This document shows positions 25,308-33,552 of a DNA stretch of 42,331 nt, piece after piece. The translations under genes were made by a program, and so were the position numbers. The stretch spans positions 1 through 42,331 of the forward strand of contig NZ_JAMFSB010000384.1 of assembly GCF_026225065.1 (NCBI RefSeq). The letters are read 5' to 3'. Source of the stretch: Paraburkholderia sp. (lineage in GTDB: Bacteria; Pseudomonadota; Gammaproteobacteria; Burkholderiales; Burkholderiaceae). The notes beneath the pieces are model-generated. The model made no database searches and was not told the origin of the DNA. It worked only from the letters and a program-made list of their open reading frames with translations. Within the stretch, counting starts at the first letter, position 1; every line of letters starts with the position of its first letter.

Positions 25308-25348
25308 AAGCTGCGCACGAGGCCGACGATTTTTTCAAGCGCTCCGGC

Positions 25349-25564
25349 TTAGCGACGGCCGTCGATATCAAGGCCGGTCGACTCGGGCGCACCACCTGCC
25401 AGAAATGCTTCAAGTCCGAACAGCCACGCGAAACAGAGCGTGACGCGAGCCAGCGAGCCGCCATGCCGTTGTGAATGGGAAGCCTCGGTGTTCGCCTCGG
25501 GCGGCGCAAGCGGTAGTACCGTGCGGGATGAGGCGTAGTCGGCAGCGGTGTGGTCAGGGCGCAT
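25349..25564 (-). CDS. Small hypothetical protein with one hydrophobic segment
   Basis: The 71-residue minus-strand ORF has a hydrophilic N-terminus (MRPDHTAADYASSRTVLPLA), a hydrophobic stretch VTLCFAWLFGLEAFLAGG and a short acidic end (DIDGRR). The ATG is preceded only by a weak GAGA. No homologue is recalled. It may be a real single-pass protein or a chance ORF in GC-rich DNA. Confidence 0.4.
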   Translation of the reverse strand: MRPDHTAADYASSRTVLPLAPPEANTEASHSQRHGGSLARVTLCFAWLFGLEAFLAGGAPESTGLDIDGRR

Positions 25565-25694
25565 GGTGATTCTCGTTATGTGCTTCGGGTAGCCTCAACA
25601 AGCAAACGGCGTGCCTTCCCACGCGAGCCCCCGCCCAGCCGACGAAATCCGCGCTCCATGCATCAAGGGACAGCCGGCTTCCGCCGTAATCGTC

Positions 25695-25889
25695 TCATCT
25701 GCGCGAACCTAGCGCGCGCTCGATTTTCTGGTCGGTCTTGTACTGGCTCAGCGCATATACCGACCAGATCGCCGCTGGAATCCAGCCAATCAATGTGATT
25801 TGTAAAATCAGGCAGATGATGCCGGCGAACGGTCGGCCGATCGTAAAAAACTGGAACCACGGCAGGATGATGGCAAGCAGCAGGCGCAT
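25695..25889 (-). CDS. YqaE/Pmp3 family membrane protein
   Basis: The 64-residue protein is almost all of a UPF0057/Pmp3 domain: two membrane helices (LLLAIILPWFQFFTIG and FAGIICLILQITLIGWIPAAIWSVYAL) and a charged tail (QYKTDQKIERALG). Family members are small inner-membrane proteins linked in yeast and plants to membrane potential and stress; the bacterial role is poorly defined. AAGGA seven bases before the ATG supports the start. Confidence 0.88.
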   Translation of the reverse strand: MRLLLAIILPWFQFFTIGRPFAGIICLILQITLIGWIPAAIWSVYALSQYKTDQKIERALGSRR

Positions 25890-26137
25890 GCAGATTTCCT
25901 TATGTTATGACTTTCCGGCTCGCCTTACTCGCAGCGGCGCACCGGACCAATCGACTGGAGCGAAGCGCGGCGCAATGCCGCCTCCGTATTCCGCCCGCTC
26001 GAAAAATGACTGAAGCTGGACGCGCCAAGATCGTACCATTCGCGGTTTGCGGACCGGCAGGCTGTGGGTCTGCAGACACACGTGCATTTTTGTTCGCGTA
26101 GCGGGCAGAATTTTTTCGTGCGATAAGGGAAACACCT

Positions 26138-26386
26138 ATGGGTAATCCCTATTCCACGGAGCAACAGATGGCCACGCTAGAAGCGTTTCGCGCCGTGCTT
26201 GACGATGAAGGCACGCCGGAAATCATCCGCAATCACATCATTGACTCGCTGCAATACACGCTGCGCAACTACGGCCAGGTGTTCACGTCGAAGGAAGTCG
26301 AGTGGCTGGCTGTTTGGGACGACGCCCGCATTCCGCTCGCCGCCTCGCGCGAACTGAAGAAACGCATCGCGGAAACCACCCGCTGA
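26138..26386 (+). CDS. Conserved-looking hypothetical protein (82 aa)
   Basis: The protein is hydrophilic and predicted largely helical (QQMATLEAFRAVLDDEGTPE, then IIRNHIIDSLQYTLRNYGQ). No signal peptide, cysteine motif or known domain was seen. AAGGG eight bases upstream of the ATG, even codon use and a complete frame make it a credible gene. It is separated by 537 bp from the next gene and stands opposite YqaE. No function can be assigned. Confidence 0.65.
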   Translation: MGNPYSTEQQMATLEAFRAVLDDEGTPEIIRNHIIDSLQYTLRNYGQVFTSKEVEWLAVWDDARIPLAASRELKKRIAETTR

Positions 26387-26922
26387 CACCATCGCCATAG
26401 AGAGTCGCCGGCCGGAAGCGCTGGCGTCCTCGCACAACGCATCCGCCCAACCACCCTCTCTCGCCGCCCGCAACAGGGTCCGCGAGAACGCCTGCAATGC
26501 CGCTTTCCGGCCCGCCGCTGGTCGTTCGGCATGTTTTGCTATCCAAGCTGGCCCATTTAGTGCATCATATTGGAATAGCTGTATTCGGCACCTGCAGTAT
26601 CGGCAGCACCAATCGGCATCTCCGCAGTACCCCCGACTGTTCGACCGCCGCCTGTCGGCGATCCCGTCACTCCGGCAGTGCGCAGCATGCATTCGCCGTC
26701 GCGAGTTGTGCAGTTTTCATGCGCCTGATGTCCACGCGGCATTAGCGTGTTTCTTCTCCATCCAATCCGCGATTTTGCGCGGCTGCGCTCAAGCCCCCTG
26801 CCATCGGGCCTGTGCCACTCTTTTTCCATGGCGGCGCGCCCCAAGGTGCTGCACTGCCGGGCCTGTTGTGCCGGGCGTAACACGCCTGACACGGCAGCCA
26901 CGTATTACAGGACAAGGACTTC
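26387..26922. other. 536-bp gap, no recognisable gene
   Basis: Short ORFs in both strands (for example 26557-26901 minus, 26706-26993 plus) lack ribosome-binding sites and recognisable domains. The stretch has locally AT-richer segments (TTTAGTGCATCATATTGGAATAG). It lies upstream of a small gene and infA; a long leader transcript or a small RNA is possible but not shown. Confidence 0.35.
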
Positions 26923-27204
26923 ATGAATCAAGTTGTAAAGACCTACAAGGGCTACGAAATTCATCCGCTCGTGTATCCGCGCCGTCCCGCTGACGGCACG
27001 ATCAGCCGCAATCCGGACGCAGGCTACGACGCCTCGGTGCGCATCTGCCGCGTTGGCGCCAATCCGGCAGCCGACGGCCGGGTGTTCCGCCTGCCGTATC
27101 TGTGGCCGTTCGAAGGCACCGGCAAGGCCCGCATCGCTTGCATGGCGCACGCTGAACAATTGATCGACGGCCGCGTAGACGGCCAGTCGGTGGCCGATCT
27201 TTGA
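26923..27204 (+). CDS. Hypothetical protein (93 aa) upstream of infA
   Basis: The protein begins MNQVVKTYKGYEIHPLVYPR and continues with DASVRICRVGANPAADGRVFRL and ARIACMAHAEQLIDG. It appears to be a small soluble alpha/beta domain; I do not recognise a named family. AAGGA shortly before the ATG supports the start. It lies 156 bp ahead of infA on the same strand. The pairing with an IF-1 paralogue suggests a cold-shock or translation-related setting, but that is inference. Confidence 0.65.
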   Translation: MNQVVKTYKGYEIHPLVYPRRPADGTISRNPDAGYDASVRICRVGANPAADGRVFRLPYLWPFEGTGKARIACMAHAEQLIDGRVDGQSVADL

Positions 27205-27360
27205 TTGGCAATCGCACAACTGCCCCCATCTACGCAAGGTGCGCCTCGCGCGCCGCGCCGCTCCATCCTCTGCGGGTGCGCCGTGACGGCGCCCGCCCTG
27301 CCTCATTACAAGCTTTGCCGTTGAGCAAGGCACCCTTACCCCATCGACCAGGAGTAATAC

Positions 27361-27633
27361 ATGGCGAAAGAAGAACTGCTTGAACTTGACGGTATCGTCG
27401 ACGAAGTACTTCCGGATAGCCGTTACCGCGTGACGCTCGACAACGGTGTCGTGGTTGGCGCTTATGCGTCCGGACGCATGCGCAAGAATCACATTCGTAT
27501 TCTCGCGGGCGACCGCGTGACGCTCGAACTGTCGGTCTACGACCTGACCAAAGGACGGATCAATTTCCGTCACAAGGACGAACGCGCCTCAGGTGGCGGC
27601 GGCGCCCGTAATACGCAGTTCCGTCGTCGCTAA
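27361..27633 (+). CDS. infA: Translation initiation factor IF-1 (second copy type)
   Basis: The 90-residue protein contains the IF-1 S1-like OB fold: [20 protein letters not shown], then [32 protein letters not shown] and [13 protein letters not shown]. Standard IF-1 has about 72 residues; this one has a Gly/Arg-rich extension ([13 protein letters not shown]), as in the infA2-type paralogues of Burkholderiaceae. It binds the ribosomal A site during initiation. AGGAG is well placed before the ATG. The main infA should be in the ribosomal-protein operon elsewhere, which cannot be checked here. Confidence 0.92.
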   Translation: MAKEELLELDGIVDEVLPDSRYRVTLDNGVVVGAYASGRMRKNHIRILAGDRVTLELSVYDLTKGRINFRHKDERASGGGGARNTQFRRR

Positions 27634-27645
27634 TCGTAGTTGAAA

Positions 27646-27669
27646 CGGCGGCACGTTTGCCGTCGTCTT
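27646..27669 (+). terminator. Terminator-like hairpin after infA
   Basis: CGGCGGCA and TGCCGTCG pair with one G-T wobble over a CGTT loop, followed by TCTT. It is 12 bases past the infA stop and lies between convergent infA and the IclR gene. Confidence 0.5.
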
Positions 27670-27697
27670 GCGGCCTGGTGTTGATTGCAACCACCCG

Positions 27698-28516
27698 CTA
27701 GCGAAACTTCTCGCGCGCCTTCTCCGGCTTGAATAGTGCCAGAGCGGCGCGCAGCGGAGCCGCATCGCCGCCGAGCTGCTCGCTGGCTTCGATTGCCGCC
27801 TCCAGCATCGGCTGACGCATCCGCAGCATCAGCGCCTCATCGACCCGCGAACGTGGCCCAGCCAGCGTGAACACGCCAGCAAGCGGCCGTGCCGCCGAAA
27901 GCACCGGCGTCGAAATCCCCGCCGTATCTGCATCCCGCTCTCCCACCGACAGGTAATAGCCGTCGCGGCGGATTCGCTCGAACAGCTCTCCATGACCGCC
28001 GTCGAACGCGCTTAGCACGCGTCCGCCTGACCCTTTGTCCATGGGCAAGACGTCGCCCTCGCGCACGTGATCGCGGATCGCATGGGTCGAATCGACGCGA
28101 TGCAAACACACGCGCAGATCTTTTTGCCGCACGTAGAACGAGACGCTTTCGCCGCTGGCGTCGCGCAGGCGGCGCATCAACGGCAACACCACATCCCCTA
28201 GTTGCAGACTGCGCTGATACAGCGCGCCCAGTTGCAGCGTCGCCGGACCGACATAGTAGAGACCGTCGTCCGAGCGCAGCAGCATCCGATGATGCGCAAG
28301 CGATGCGATCAACCGCAGGATCGTGCTTTTGTAGAGGCCAGTGCGGGCCGCAAGCTCAGCGAGCGATACGCCTTTATCGTCAGGGCGAAACGCAAACAGG
28401 ATGGCGAACGCGCGATCGAGCGCGGCGACGCCGTCGGGTGCGTGCGAGGGGCCCGAGGCAGCTTCGGCGTCGGCGGTAGAGGGACCGGAAGCGCCGGAAG
28501 ATCTGGAAGCGGCCAT
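27698..28516 (-). CDS. IclR family transcriptional regulator
   Basis: From the ATG at 28516 the protein has 272 residues. An N-terminal winged HTH (VAALDRAFAILFAF, SLAELAARTGLYKSTILRLIASL) is followed by the IclR effector domain (VGPATLQLGALYQR ... GESVSFYVRQKDLRVCLHRVDS ... GISTPVLSAARPLAGVFTLAGP). The track start at 28618 runs into the preceding gene and adds 34 unlikely residues. It is the last gene of the CoA-transferase/lyase operon, so it probably regulates that operon, most plausibly through the palindrome at 33092-33117. Effector likely the substrate or its CoA ester. Confidence 0.87.
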   Translation of the reverse strand: MAASRSSGASGPSTADAEAASGPSHAPDGVAALDRAFAILFAFRPDDKGVSLAELAARTGLYKSTILRLIASLAHHRMLLRSDDGLYYVGPATLQLGALYQRSLQLGDVVLPLMRRLRDASGESVSFYVRQKDLRVCLHRVDSTHAIRDHVREGDVLPMDKGSGGRVLSAFDGGHGELFERIRRDGYYLSVGERDADTAGISTPVLSAARPLAGVFTLAGPRSRVDEALMLRMRQPMLEAAIEASEQLGGDAAPLRAALALFKPEKAREKFR

Positions 28517-28590
28517 AGGAAGTGTGCAAGCGGTGAAAAGAGCTGGGAAACGCCGGATTTGACCAGCGTTATGCGTGACAGAACGCCATC

Positions 28591-29496
28591 TTACCCGCCG
28601 CGGCCGGGAGTATTCCACTGCGCCGTCAAGACCGACCCGGTGCTCGAATCAGTGATAAATACGGAGCTGTGATGCGGACCACCAAACGTAACATTGGTGA
28701 TCGTGCGGCCCGCGCACGATTCGATTTTGGCGATCCCCTCGCCGTGCGGATTCAGCACGAACACCGCGCCAAGCGATGCATGCGCGACAAACAGATTGCC
28801 GTCGCGGTCCATCGTCAGGCCGTCGGGGCCGCTCACGCCATAGAACTGCGCAAAACGTCCGACCTTGCTGGTGCTGCCGTCGTCGAGCAGCGGCAGGCGC
28901 CACACCGAGTTGTCGCGCGTCATTGCCACAAACAGCACTTTTTCGTCGGGACTTAGCACCAGTCCATTCGGGCTCGGGCCATTCGCAATCAGACAGTCGA
29001 GCCGGCCGTCGGGACGCAGCCGGTAGACGCGCCCCGTCGGATCGTGCAAGCCGGTCTGGCCCTGATCGGTAAAGTAGATATCGCCATTGTTCGCGACGAT
29101 CAGATCGTTCGGCCCTTTGAAACGCTCGCTATTGCGTCGTGCGATCACCGGGCCGACCGTGCCGTTTGCCGGATCGAGTGCGAGGATGCCGTTTTTGTAG
29201 TCTGCAATCAGCAGGCGGCCATCGGGATGCCATGTCAGACCGTTCGGCTCGCCATCGTATTCGGCCACCACGCTCCATTCGAGCTTCGGTGAAATCCGCA
29301 GGATGCGGCCGTGCGGAATATCGACCAGATACAGATTGCCATGTGGATCGAAGCAAGGGCCTTCGATAAACGAATCCACCATGGCCCCGCCCTTGTTGGC
29401 GCGCGACCACTCCGTCACTTCGTGGCGGCGCATCGATGGCGGCATGGCCGTCAGAATCGCGGTTCCAACGATGGGCGGCACGGGAGACCAGTTCAT
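28591..29496 (-). CDS. SMP-30/gluconolactonase/LRE family protein
   Basis: The 301-residue beta-propeller has the family's metal ligands in VDSFIEGPCFDPHGNLYLVD (Glu), RFKGPNDLIVANNGDIYFTD (Asn) and VSGPDGLTMDRDGNLFVAH (Asp). Members hydrolyse sugar lactones or other small esters. The start at 29496 has a strong GGAGGGG and its ATG overlaps the stop of the lyase gene (ATGA), so the two are translationally coupled; the track's longer form starts inside the lyase gene. In a citrate-like pathway it could open a lactone of the substrate, but this is inference. Confidence 0.87.
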   Translation of the reverse strand: MNWSPVPPIVGTAILTAMPPSMRRHEVTEWSRANKGGAMVDSFIEGPCFDPHGNLYLVDIPHGRILRISPKLEWSVVAEYDGEPNGLTWHPDGRLLIADYKNGILALDPANGTVGPVIARRNSERFKGPNDLIVANNGDIYFTDQGQTGLHDPTGRVYRLRPDGRLDCLIANGPSPNGLVLSPDEKVLFVAMTRDNSVWRLPLLDDGSTSKVGRFAQFYGVSGPDGLTMDRDGNLFVAHASLGAVFVLNPHGEGIAKIESCAGRTITNVTFGGPHHSSVFITDSSTGSVLTAQWNTPGRGG

Positions 29497-30338
29497 TGCC
29501 CCTCCTCTTCCTGCTCGAGATGGCGTGTTGCGGGCCCTGTATAGCGATAGGCCATCTGGCGCGGCATTGGTCCCTTGTTGCGCTCGCCGCGGCCGCGCTG
29601 CTCCCACGCATGAGACAGAATGCCGACCGCGCGTGACAGGCAAAAGACGCCGCGCGCCAGTTCGGGGGCGAAGCCGAGCTCGGCGTAAATGACGGCGGTG
29701 GCGCCGTCGATATTCATCGGAATCGGCTTCGATTTGCGCTGCTTGAGCAGGTCCTCGATGGCGCGCGCGATGGTCGCGTACTTGCCGGACACGACGCCCT
29801 GGGCCGCAGCTTCGTCGACCATGCCAAGCAGGCAGCCCGCGCGGGGATCGACAGGGTGGAAACGGTGTCCGAAACCCGGCAGATACTTGCCGCGCTCCGC
29901 GATAAAGGCGTCAATGCATGTCTCGACCGCGACTGCCAGCGTTGCCCCGTCGACCTGCGCCTGTTCGATCGCATGGAAGAGCTCGACGGCTTGTTGCCCT
30001 GCGCCGCCGTGCACATCGTCGAGCGTATTCAGCGCTGAGGCCATAGCGCCGTTCAGCGGCAATCCGCAGCTCACCGCCATACGCGAAATCGCAATGGAAG
30101 GCGCATGCGGACCGTGATCGACGGACGCCACCAGCGCCGCTTCCAGCAGACGTGCTTCGCCTGCACTCGGCAAATCGCCGCGCAGCATCAGCCAGATCAT
30201 CTGCGGAAAGCTGATCTGCCCGATCAGCTCCTGAATCGGATAGCCGCGCACCTGGATCGAGCCCGGGTGAATATCGATGATCGAGGTGCTCCAGTAATCG
30301 GCAGCGAGCGTGGCGGGGTCGATCGGGGTATGGGTCAT
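29493..30338 (-). CDS. Citryl-CoA lyase-like citrate synthase homologue
   Basis: The 281-residue protein is a short member of the citrate synthase superfamily (full enzymes have about 430). All three catalytic positions are kept: H110 in DDVHGGAGQQAVEL, H158 in LPGFGHRFHPVDPR and D211 in MNIDGATAVIYAELGF. The lack of the N-terminal part resembles stand-alone citryl-CoA lyase (Ccl), which splits citryl-CoA to acetyl-CoA and oxaloacetate. Reverse Claisen chemistry on another 3-hydroxy-3-carboxyacyl-CoA is equally possible. It lies between the carrier and the SMP-30 gene in the same operon as a CoA-transferase, which could make the CoA ester. Confidence 0.8.
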   Translation of the reverse strand: MTHTPIDPATLAADYWSTSIIDIHPGSIQVRGYPIQELIGQISFPQMIWLMLRGDLPSAGEARLLEAALVASVDHGPHAPSIAISRMAVSCGLPLNGAMASALNTLDDVHGGAGQQAVELFHAIEQAQVDGATLAVAVETCIDAFIAERGKYLPGFGHRFHPVDPRAGCLLGMVDEAAAQGVVSGKYATIARAIEDLLKQRKSKPIPMNIDGATAVIYAELGFAPELARGVFCLSRAVGILSHAWEQRGRGERNKGPMPRQMAYRYTGPATRHLEQEEEGQ

Positions 30339-30366
30339 ATCAGTTGCGTCGGTTAAGTCGGTTATG

Positions 30367-31827
30367 TCAGCGGTTGATATCTTCGAGTGCGAGGCCTTTC
30401 GTGGCGGGTCCCATGATGCCGATCAGCAGCATCACAAACACCATGCAACTGCTGATCATGACGAACACGCCGTTTGCGCCGAAATCGCGCAGAAAGAATG
30501 CCACCAGAAAGCCGGAGAAGATCGCGCTCAGGCGGCTCCATGAGTAGACAAAGCCAATCGCCCGCGCACGGATTTCGGTCGGATACAGTTCGGACTGATA
30601 GGTCTGGAACGAGTAAGTCATGATGGTCAGCGCGAGGTTCATGCAGAAGCCGAACACGATAAGCCCGATCGACCCGGTCTGATGCGCGAAAGCGAGCCCG
30701 AACACCGCTATCGCACCCGATGAGCCGACCAGACTCCACTTACGTTCAACCCTGTCGGCAAAGTAGAAAAACAGCGCCGGCCCGAGCGGTAGCGCAATCG
30801 ACATCAGGAAGGAGTACTGCAGGCTATGCACGAGATTGATGCCCTTGCTCGTGAGGAGCGAAGGAATCCAGTTGCTGAAGCCGTAAAAGCCGATCACCGA
30901 GACCGCGTTGTAGACCGACATCATGATCGTGCGCTTCAGGTACGGCGCTTTCAGGATGTCGCGAAAGCGGCGCTCGACGGTCGGCACGCTATGCGCATGC
31001 GGGACCGCCGTCGGCAACGCGCGACCGTACTGACGCTCGACGACGCGCTCGATCTGCTGCGTCACGCGCGCCGCTTCATCGAGGCGGCCGCGCGTCACCA
31101 ACCAGCGAGGACTTTCGGGAATACCGAGCCGGATAACCCACACGATCGCCGCGCCGACGGCGCTCGCAAGCACGACCCAGCGCCAGCCGTCGAGACCGAA
31201 TGGCTGTTGCGGAACGAGCCACCACGACATCAACGCGACCACGGGCACCGCGCAGTACGGCACGATTTGTGTGATCGCAAAGGCGCGGCCGCGCAGATTC
31301 TTCGGTATCAACTCCGCGACGTAGGTATTGATGGTCACCATCTCGACGCCGAGTCCGATTCCCGCAAGCAGGCGAAACATATTCACGCCGAGGGCACTTT
31401 GCTGAAACGCCATCATGAGGCTCGCTGCCGTATAGCCCAGCAATGCCACCACGAAGATACGTCGGCGTCCGAAACGGTCCGCAAGAAAGCCGAGTCCCAT
31501 GGTTCCAATAAAGAGCCCGAGAAACGTCGACGCCACAAACGCAGCGATACTGTTCATCGCAAAGATCGATGTCGAGGTCTTGACGAACAGGCCACTCACA
31601 ATCAGCCCCGGCGCGATATAGCCGGTCATAAACAGATCGTAGAACTCGAAGCAGCCGCCGAGCGACAGCAGGAACACAATGGTCCAGATATGTCGCGTGG
31701 CAGGCAACCGGTCGAGGCGCGCGACAATGCCGCGTGCCTGGCTCTCCTGATCGACGCCGTGCTCCACGGCATCCGCGAAGGCGCTGCGGGCAACCGTGTC
31801 TGATGCTTGTCTCATGAATTTCCCCAT
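30367..31827 (-). CDS. MFS carrier for organic acids (sugar/acid-H+ symporter type)
   Basis: The 486-residue protein has about 12 membrane helices. Motif A is FLADRFGRRRIFV. A sugar-porter-like PESPRWLVTRGR follows TM6. The N-terminal hydrophilic extension is about 45 residues. TM1 carries GGCFEFYDLFMTGYIAP, with a D/E pair typical of aromatic- and dicarboxylic-acid symporters. It sits 23 bp after the CoA-transferase, so it likely imports the acid that the transferase activates. Starts at 31827 and 31815 are both possible; GGGGA is spaced for the second. Confidence 0.85.
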   Translation of the reverse strand: MGKFMRQASDTVARSAFADAVEHGVDQESQARGIVARLDRLPATRHIWTIVFLLSLGGCFEFYDLFMTGYIAPGLIVSGLFVKTSTSIFAMNSIAAFVASTFLGLFIGTMGLGFLADRFGRRRIFVVALLGYTAASLMMAFQQSALGVNMFRLLAGIGLGVEMVTINTYVAELIPKNLRGRAFAITQIVPYCAVPVVALMSWWLVPQQPFGLDGWRWVVLASAVGAAIVWVIRLGIPESPRWLVTRGRLDEAARVTQQIERVVERQYGRALPTAVPHAHSVPTVERRFRDILKAPYLKRTIMMSVYNAVSVIGFYGFSNWIPSLLTSKGINLVHSLQYSFLMSIALPLGPALFFYFADRVERKWSLVGSSGAIAVFGLAFAHQTGSIGLIVFGFCMNLALTIMTYSFQTYQSELYPTEIRARAIGFVYSWSRLSAIFSGFLVAFFLRDFGANGVFVMISSCMVFVMLLIGIMGPATKGLALEDINR

Positions 31828-31850
31828 TCAGGTCTCTTTGGGACCCGGGC

Positions 31851-33062
31851 TTAAATGACGCCGTCTTTTCGCAGTTGCGCAATGGCGCTGGCGTCGAAGC
31901 CCAGACGCTGCAAATGCGCGTCCGTGTGCTCGGACAAATGCGGCGCGCGCGAGGTGGGCGCGCCGCTCGAAACTTCGCCTTTGGCGTCGATAAAACGAAA
32001 GCCCGCGCGCGTCACACGCTGGACGGTCTCGCCGTCCTGTAACTCGTGGACGAAAGAACGTTCGACCAGTTGCGGCTGGCCGATCGCTTCCGGCACGCTC
32101 AGCACGAGCCCTGCCGGCACACCAGCCGCGGTCATGCGTTGCTCCCAGTTGCTGGCGGTGTCGACGGCGAGCGCAGCTTCGATCTCGCGCTTTAGCTCGA
32201 CGCGATATTGCTTGCGTGAATTGCGCTCGTTAAAGCGTTCGTCTTGCGGCAGATCTGGCCGGCCAATCAGTTCGCATAACGCAATAAACTGCTTGTTCTC
32301 GTTAGCGGCGATATTCAGCATGCCCTCGCCGCAGACGAAGGTCCCGGACGGTGCGGCCGTGAAGTTTTCATTGCCCATCGGCGTGGGCGTCACACCGGCA
32401 TTCAGATAGTTGGAGACCACCCAGCCCATGCTGGAGAGTGTCGCCTCTAACATCGAGACGTCGATCACCCTGCCCTCGCCGGTGCGCTGAGCTGCCACCA
32501 CAGCCGCGCAGATCGCCAGCGCTGCGCTCATGCCTCCGACGGTGTCCGACACCGGGTAACCGACGCGCAACGGTGCGCTTTCGGCATCGCCCGTGACGCT
32601 CATTGCGCCCGACATGCCCTGGATGATCTGGTCATAAGCGGGACGATGCGCCAACGGGCCGTCATTGCCGAAACCCGAGATCGCGCAGTAGACGAGCCGC
32701 GGGTTCACGTCGAGCAGCGTTTGCGCGCCCACGCCCAGGCGGTCCATTACGCCCGGGCGAAAATTTTCGACCAGCACGTCGGACTCGGCCACGAGCTTGC
32801 GCAGGATCTCTTTGCCCGCCTCGTGCTTCAGATTGAGCGTCAGCGACTCCTTGCCGGCATTCACGGCCACGAACGACGCGCCCATATTGCGTGCCGAGGC
32901 TTGCGGGTCGGCGCCTAGACGGCGCGCCAGATCGCCGCCGGCGGGATTCTCGATCTTCATGACATCGGCGCCGAGCAGCGCAAGCTGGTAGGTGCAGAAC
33001 GGTCCCGAGAGGACGTTGGACAGATCCAGCACGCGAATGCCGGAAAGCGGGAGGGAAACCAT
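31851..33062 (-). CDS. CaiB/BaiF family (class III) CoA-transferase
   Basis: The 403-residue protein has the family N-terminus PLSGIRVLDLSNVLSGPFCT and LGADVMKIENPAGGD, then FVAVNAGKESLTLNL and LVENFRPGVMDRLG. The catalytic aspartate is expected in LRVGYPVSDTVGGMSAAL (about D173), and RVIDVSMLEA follows. It moves CoA between acyl-CoA and a free acid. It is the first gene of the operon. Its ATG at 33062 has AAGG upstream; the track starts one codon earlier. Together with the lyase it would convert an acid such as citrate to its CoA ester and cleave it. Confidence 0.9.
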   Translation of the reverse strand: MVSLPLSGIRVLDLSNVLSGPFCTYQLALLGADVMKIENPAGGDLARRLGADPQASARNMGASFVAVNAGKESLTLNLKHEAGKEILRKLVAESDVLVENFRPGVMDRLGVGAQTLLDVNPRLVYCAISGFGNDGPLAHRPAYDQIIQGMSGAMSVTGDAESAPLRVGYPVSDTVGGMSAALAICAAVVAAQRTGEGRVIDVSMLEATLSSMGWVVSNYLNAGVTPTPMGNENFTAAPSGTFVCGEGMLNIAANENKQFIALCELIGRPDLPQDERFNERNSRKQYRVELKREIEAALAVDTASNWEQRMTAAGVPAGLVLSVPEAIGQPQLVERSFVHELQDGETVQRVTRAGFRFIDAKGEVSSGAPTSRAPHLSEHTDAHLQRLGFDASAIAQLRKDGVI

Positions 33063-33091
33063 CACGAGCCTTTTCTGGGTTTCTGGTTGAC

Positions 33092-33117
33092 GTTCTGTCT
33101 AATAGAACGACGTTCTA
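33092..33117 (-). promoter_or_regulatory. Palindromic operator before the CoA-transferase operon
   Basis: TAGAACGACGTTCTA (33103-33117) is a perfect 15-bp palindrome. A further GTTCT (33092-33096) faces the AGAAC at 33104-33108, so three half-sites GTTCT/AGAAC/GTTCT overlap. It is 30-55 bp upstream of the CoA-transferase ATG in an AT-richer patch. GTTC/GAAC palindromes are common for IclR-type regulators, and the operon encodes one. That this IclR binds here is inferred. Confidence 0.65.
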
Positions 33118-33552
33118 TAATTTGATGAAGCGGATTGTGGTCCTCGGGATTGGGAGGTGGGAATAGGGGTTACCCCGGGTTTGTCGAGGTCATCCTAGGC
33201 CAGAGACCCCCTGTCTCCCGAGTGTGTAATGCCACGTCCGTGTTTTTGAAAGATCGACCAACAGATTCGCCACGACCATCCGCAAATGCTTATCAGACAA
33301 GGCAGTCCCACGAGAGCGATCGACAAACGCGGCGTCGAATCCCCAGCGCCAGTTCTGTGCAGGGCCGCATCGCCCCGCACCACTGGTGTGCATTCACCAC
33401 CCCTTAAGCTGGCGGTCCGGCGAAAGCATTGAGATCGGCAACGTTCGCCGGTGGTATGAAACCTGCTTAAAGTACTCACCATCCATCGCACCCGCTGCGT
33501 GAACCCACAAAGCCTCTCGCCACCCGCCCAAAGCCGCCGCCCCCGCCGACCC
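33118..33552. other. 435-bp gap; no gene with support
   Basis: A 67-codon minus-strand ORF (33190-33393, DAAFVDRSRGTALSDKHLRM...) reads somewhat like protein and may be a decayed gene, but no family or ribosome-binding site is evident. The part nearest 33553 should hold the nasT promoter. No insertion-sequence ends were found. Confidence 0.4.

Noticed and set aside
26560-26590. Possible NtrC-like site (TGCATCATATTGGAATAG)
   Set aside because: Only one half matches the TGCACC...GGTGCA consensus.
28517-28618. Longer start of the IclR regulator
   Set aside because: It adds Arg-rich residues that run into the preceding gene; the ATG at 28516 fits the family length.
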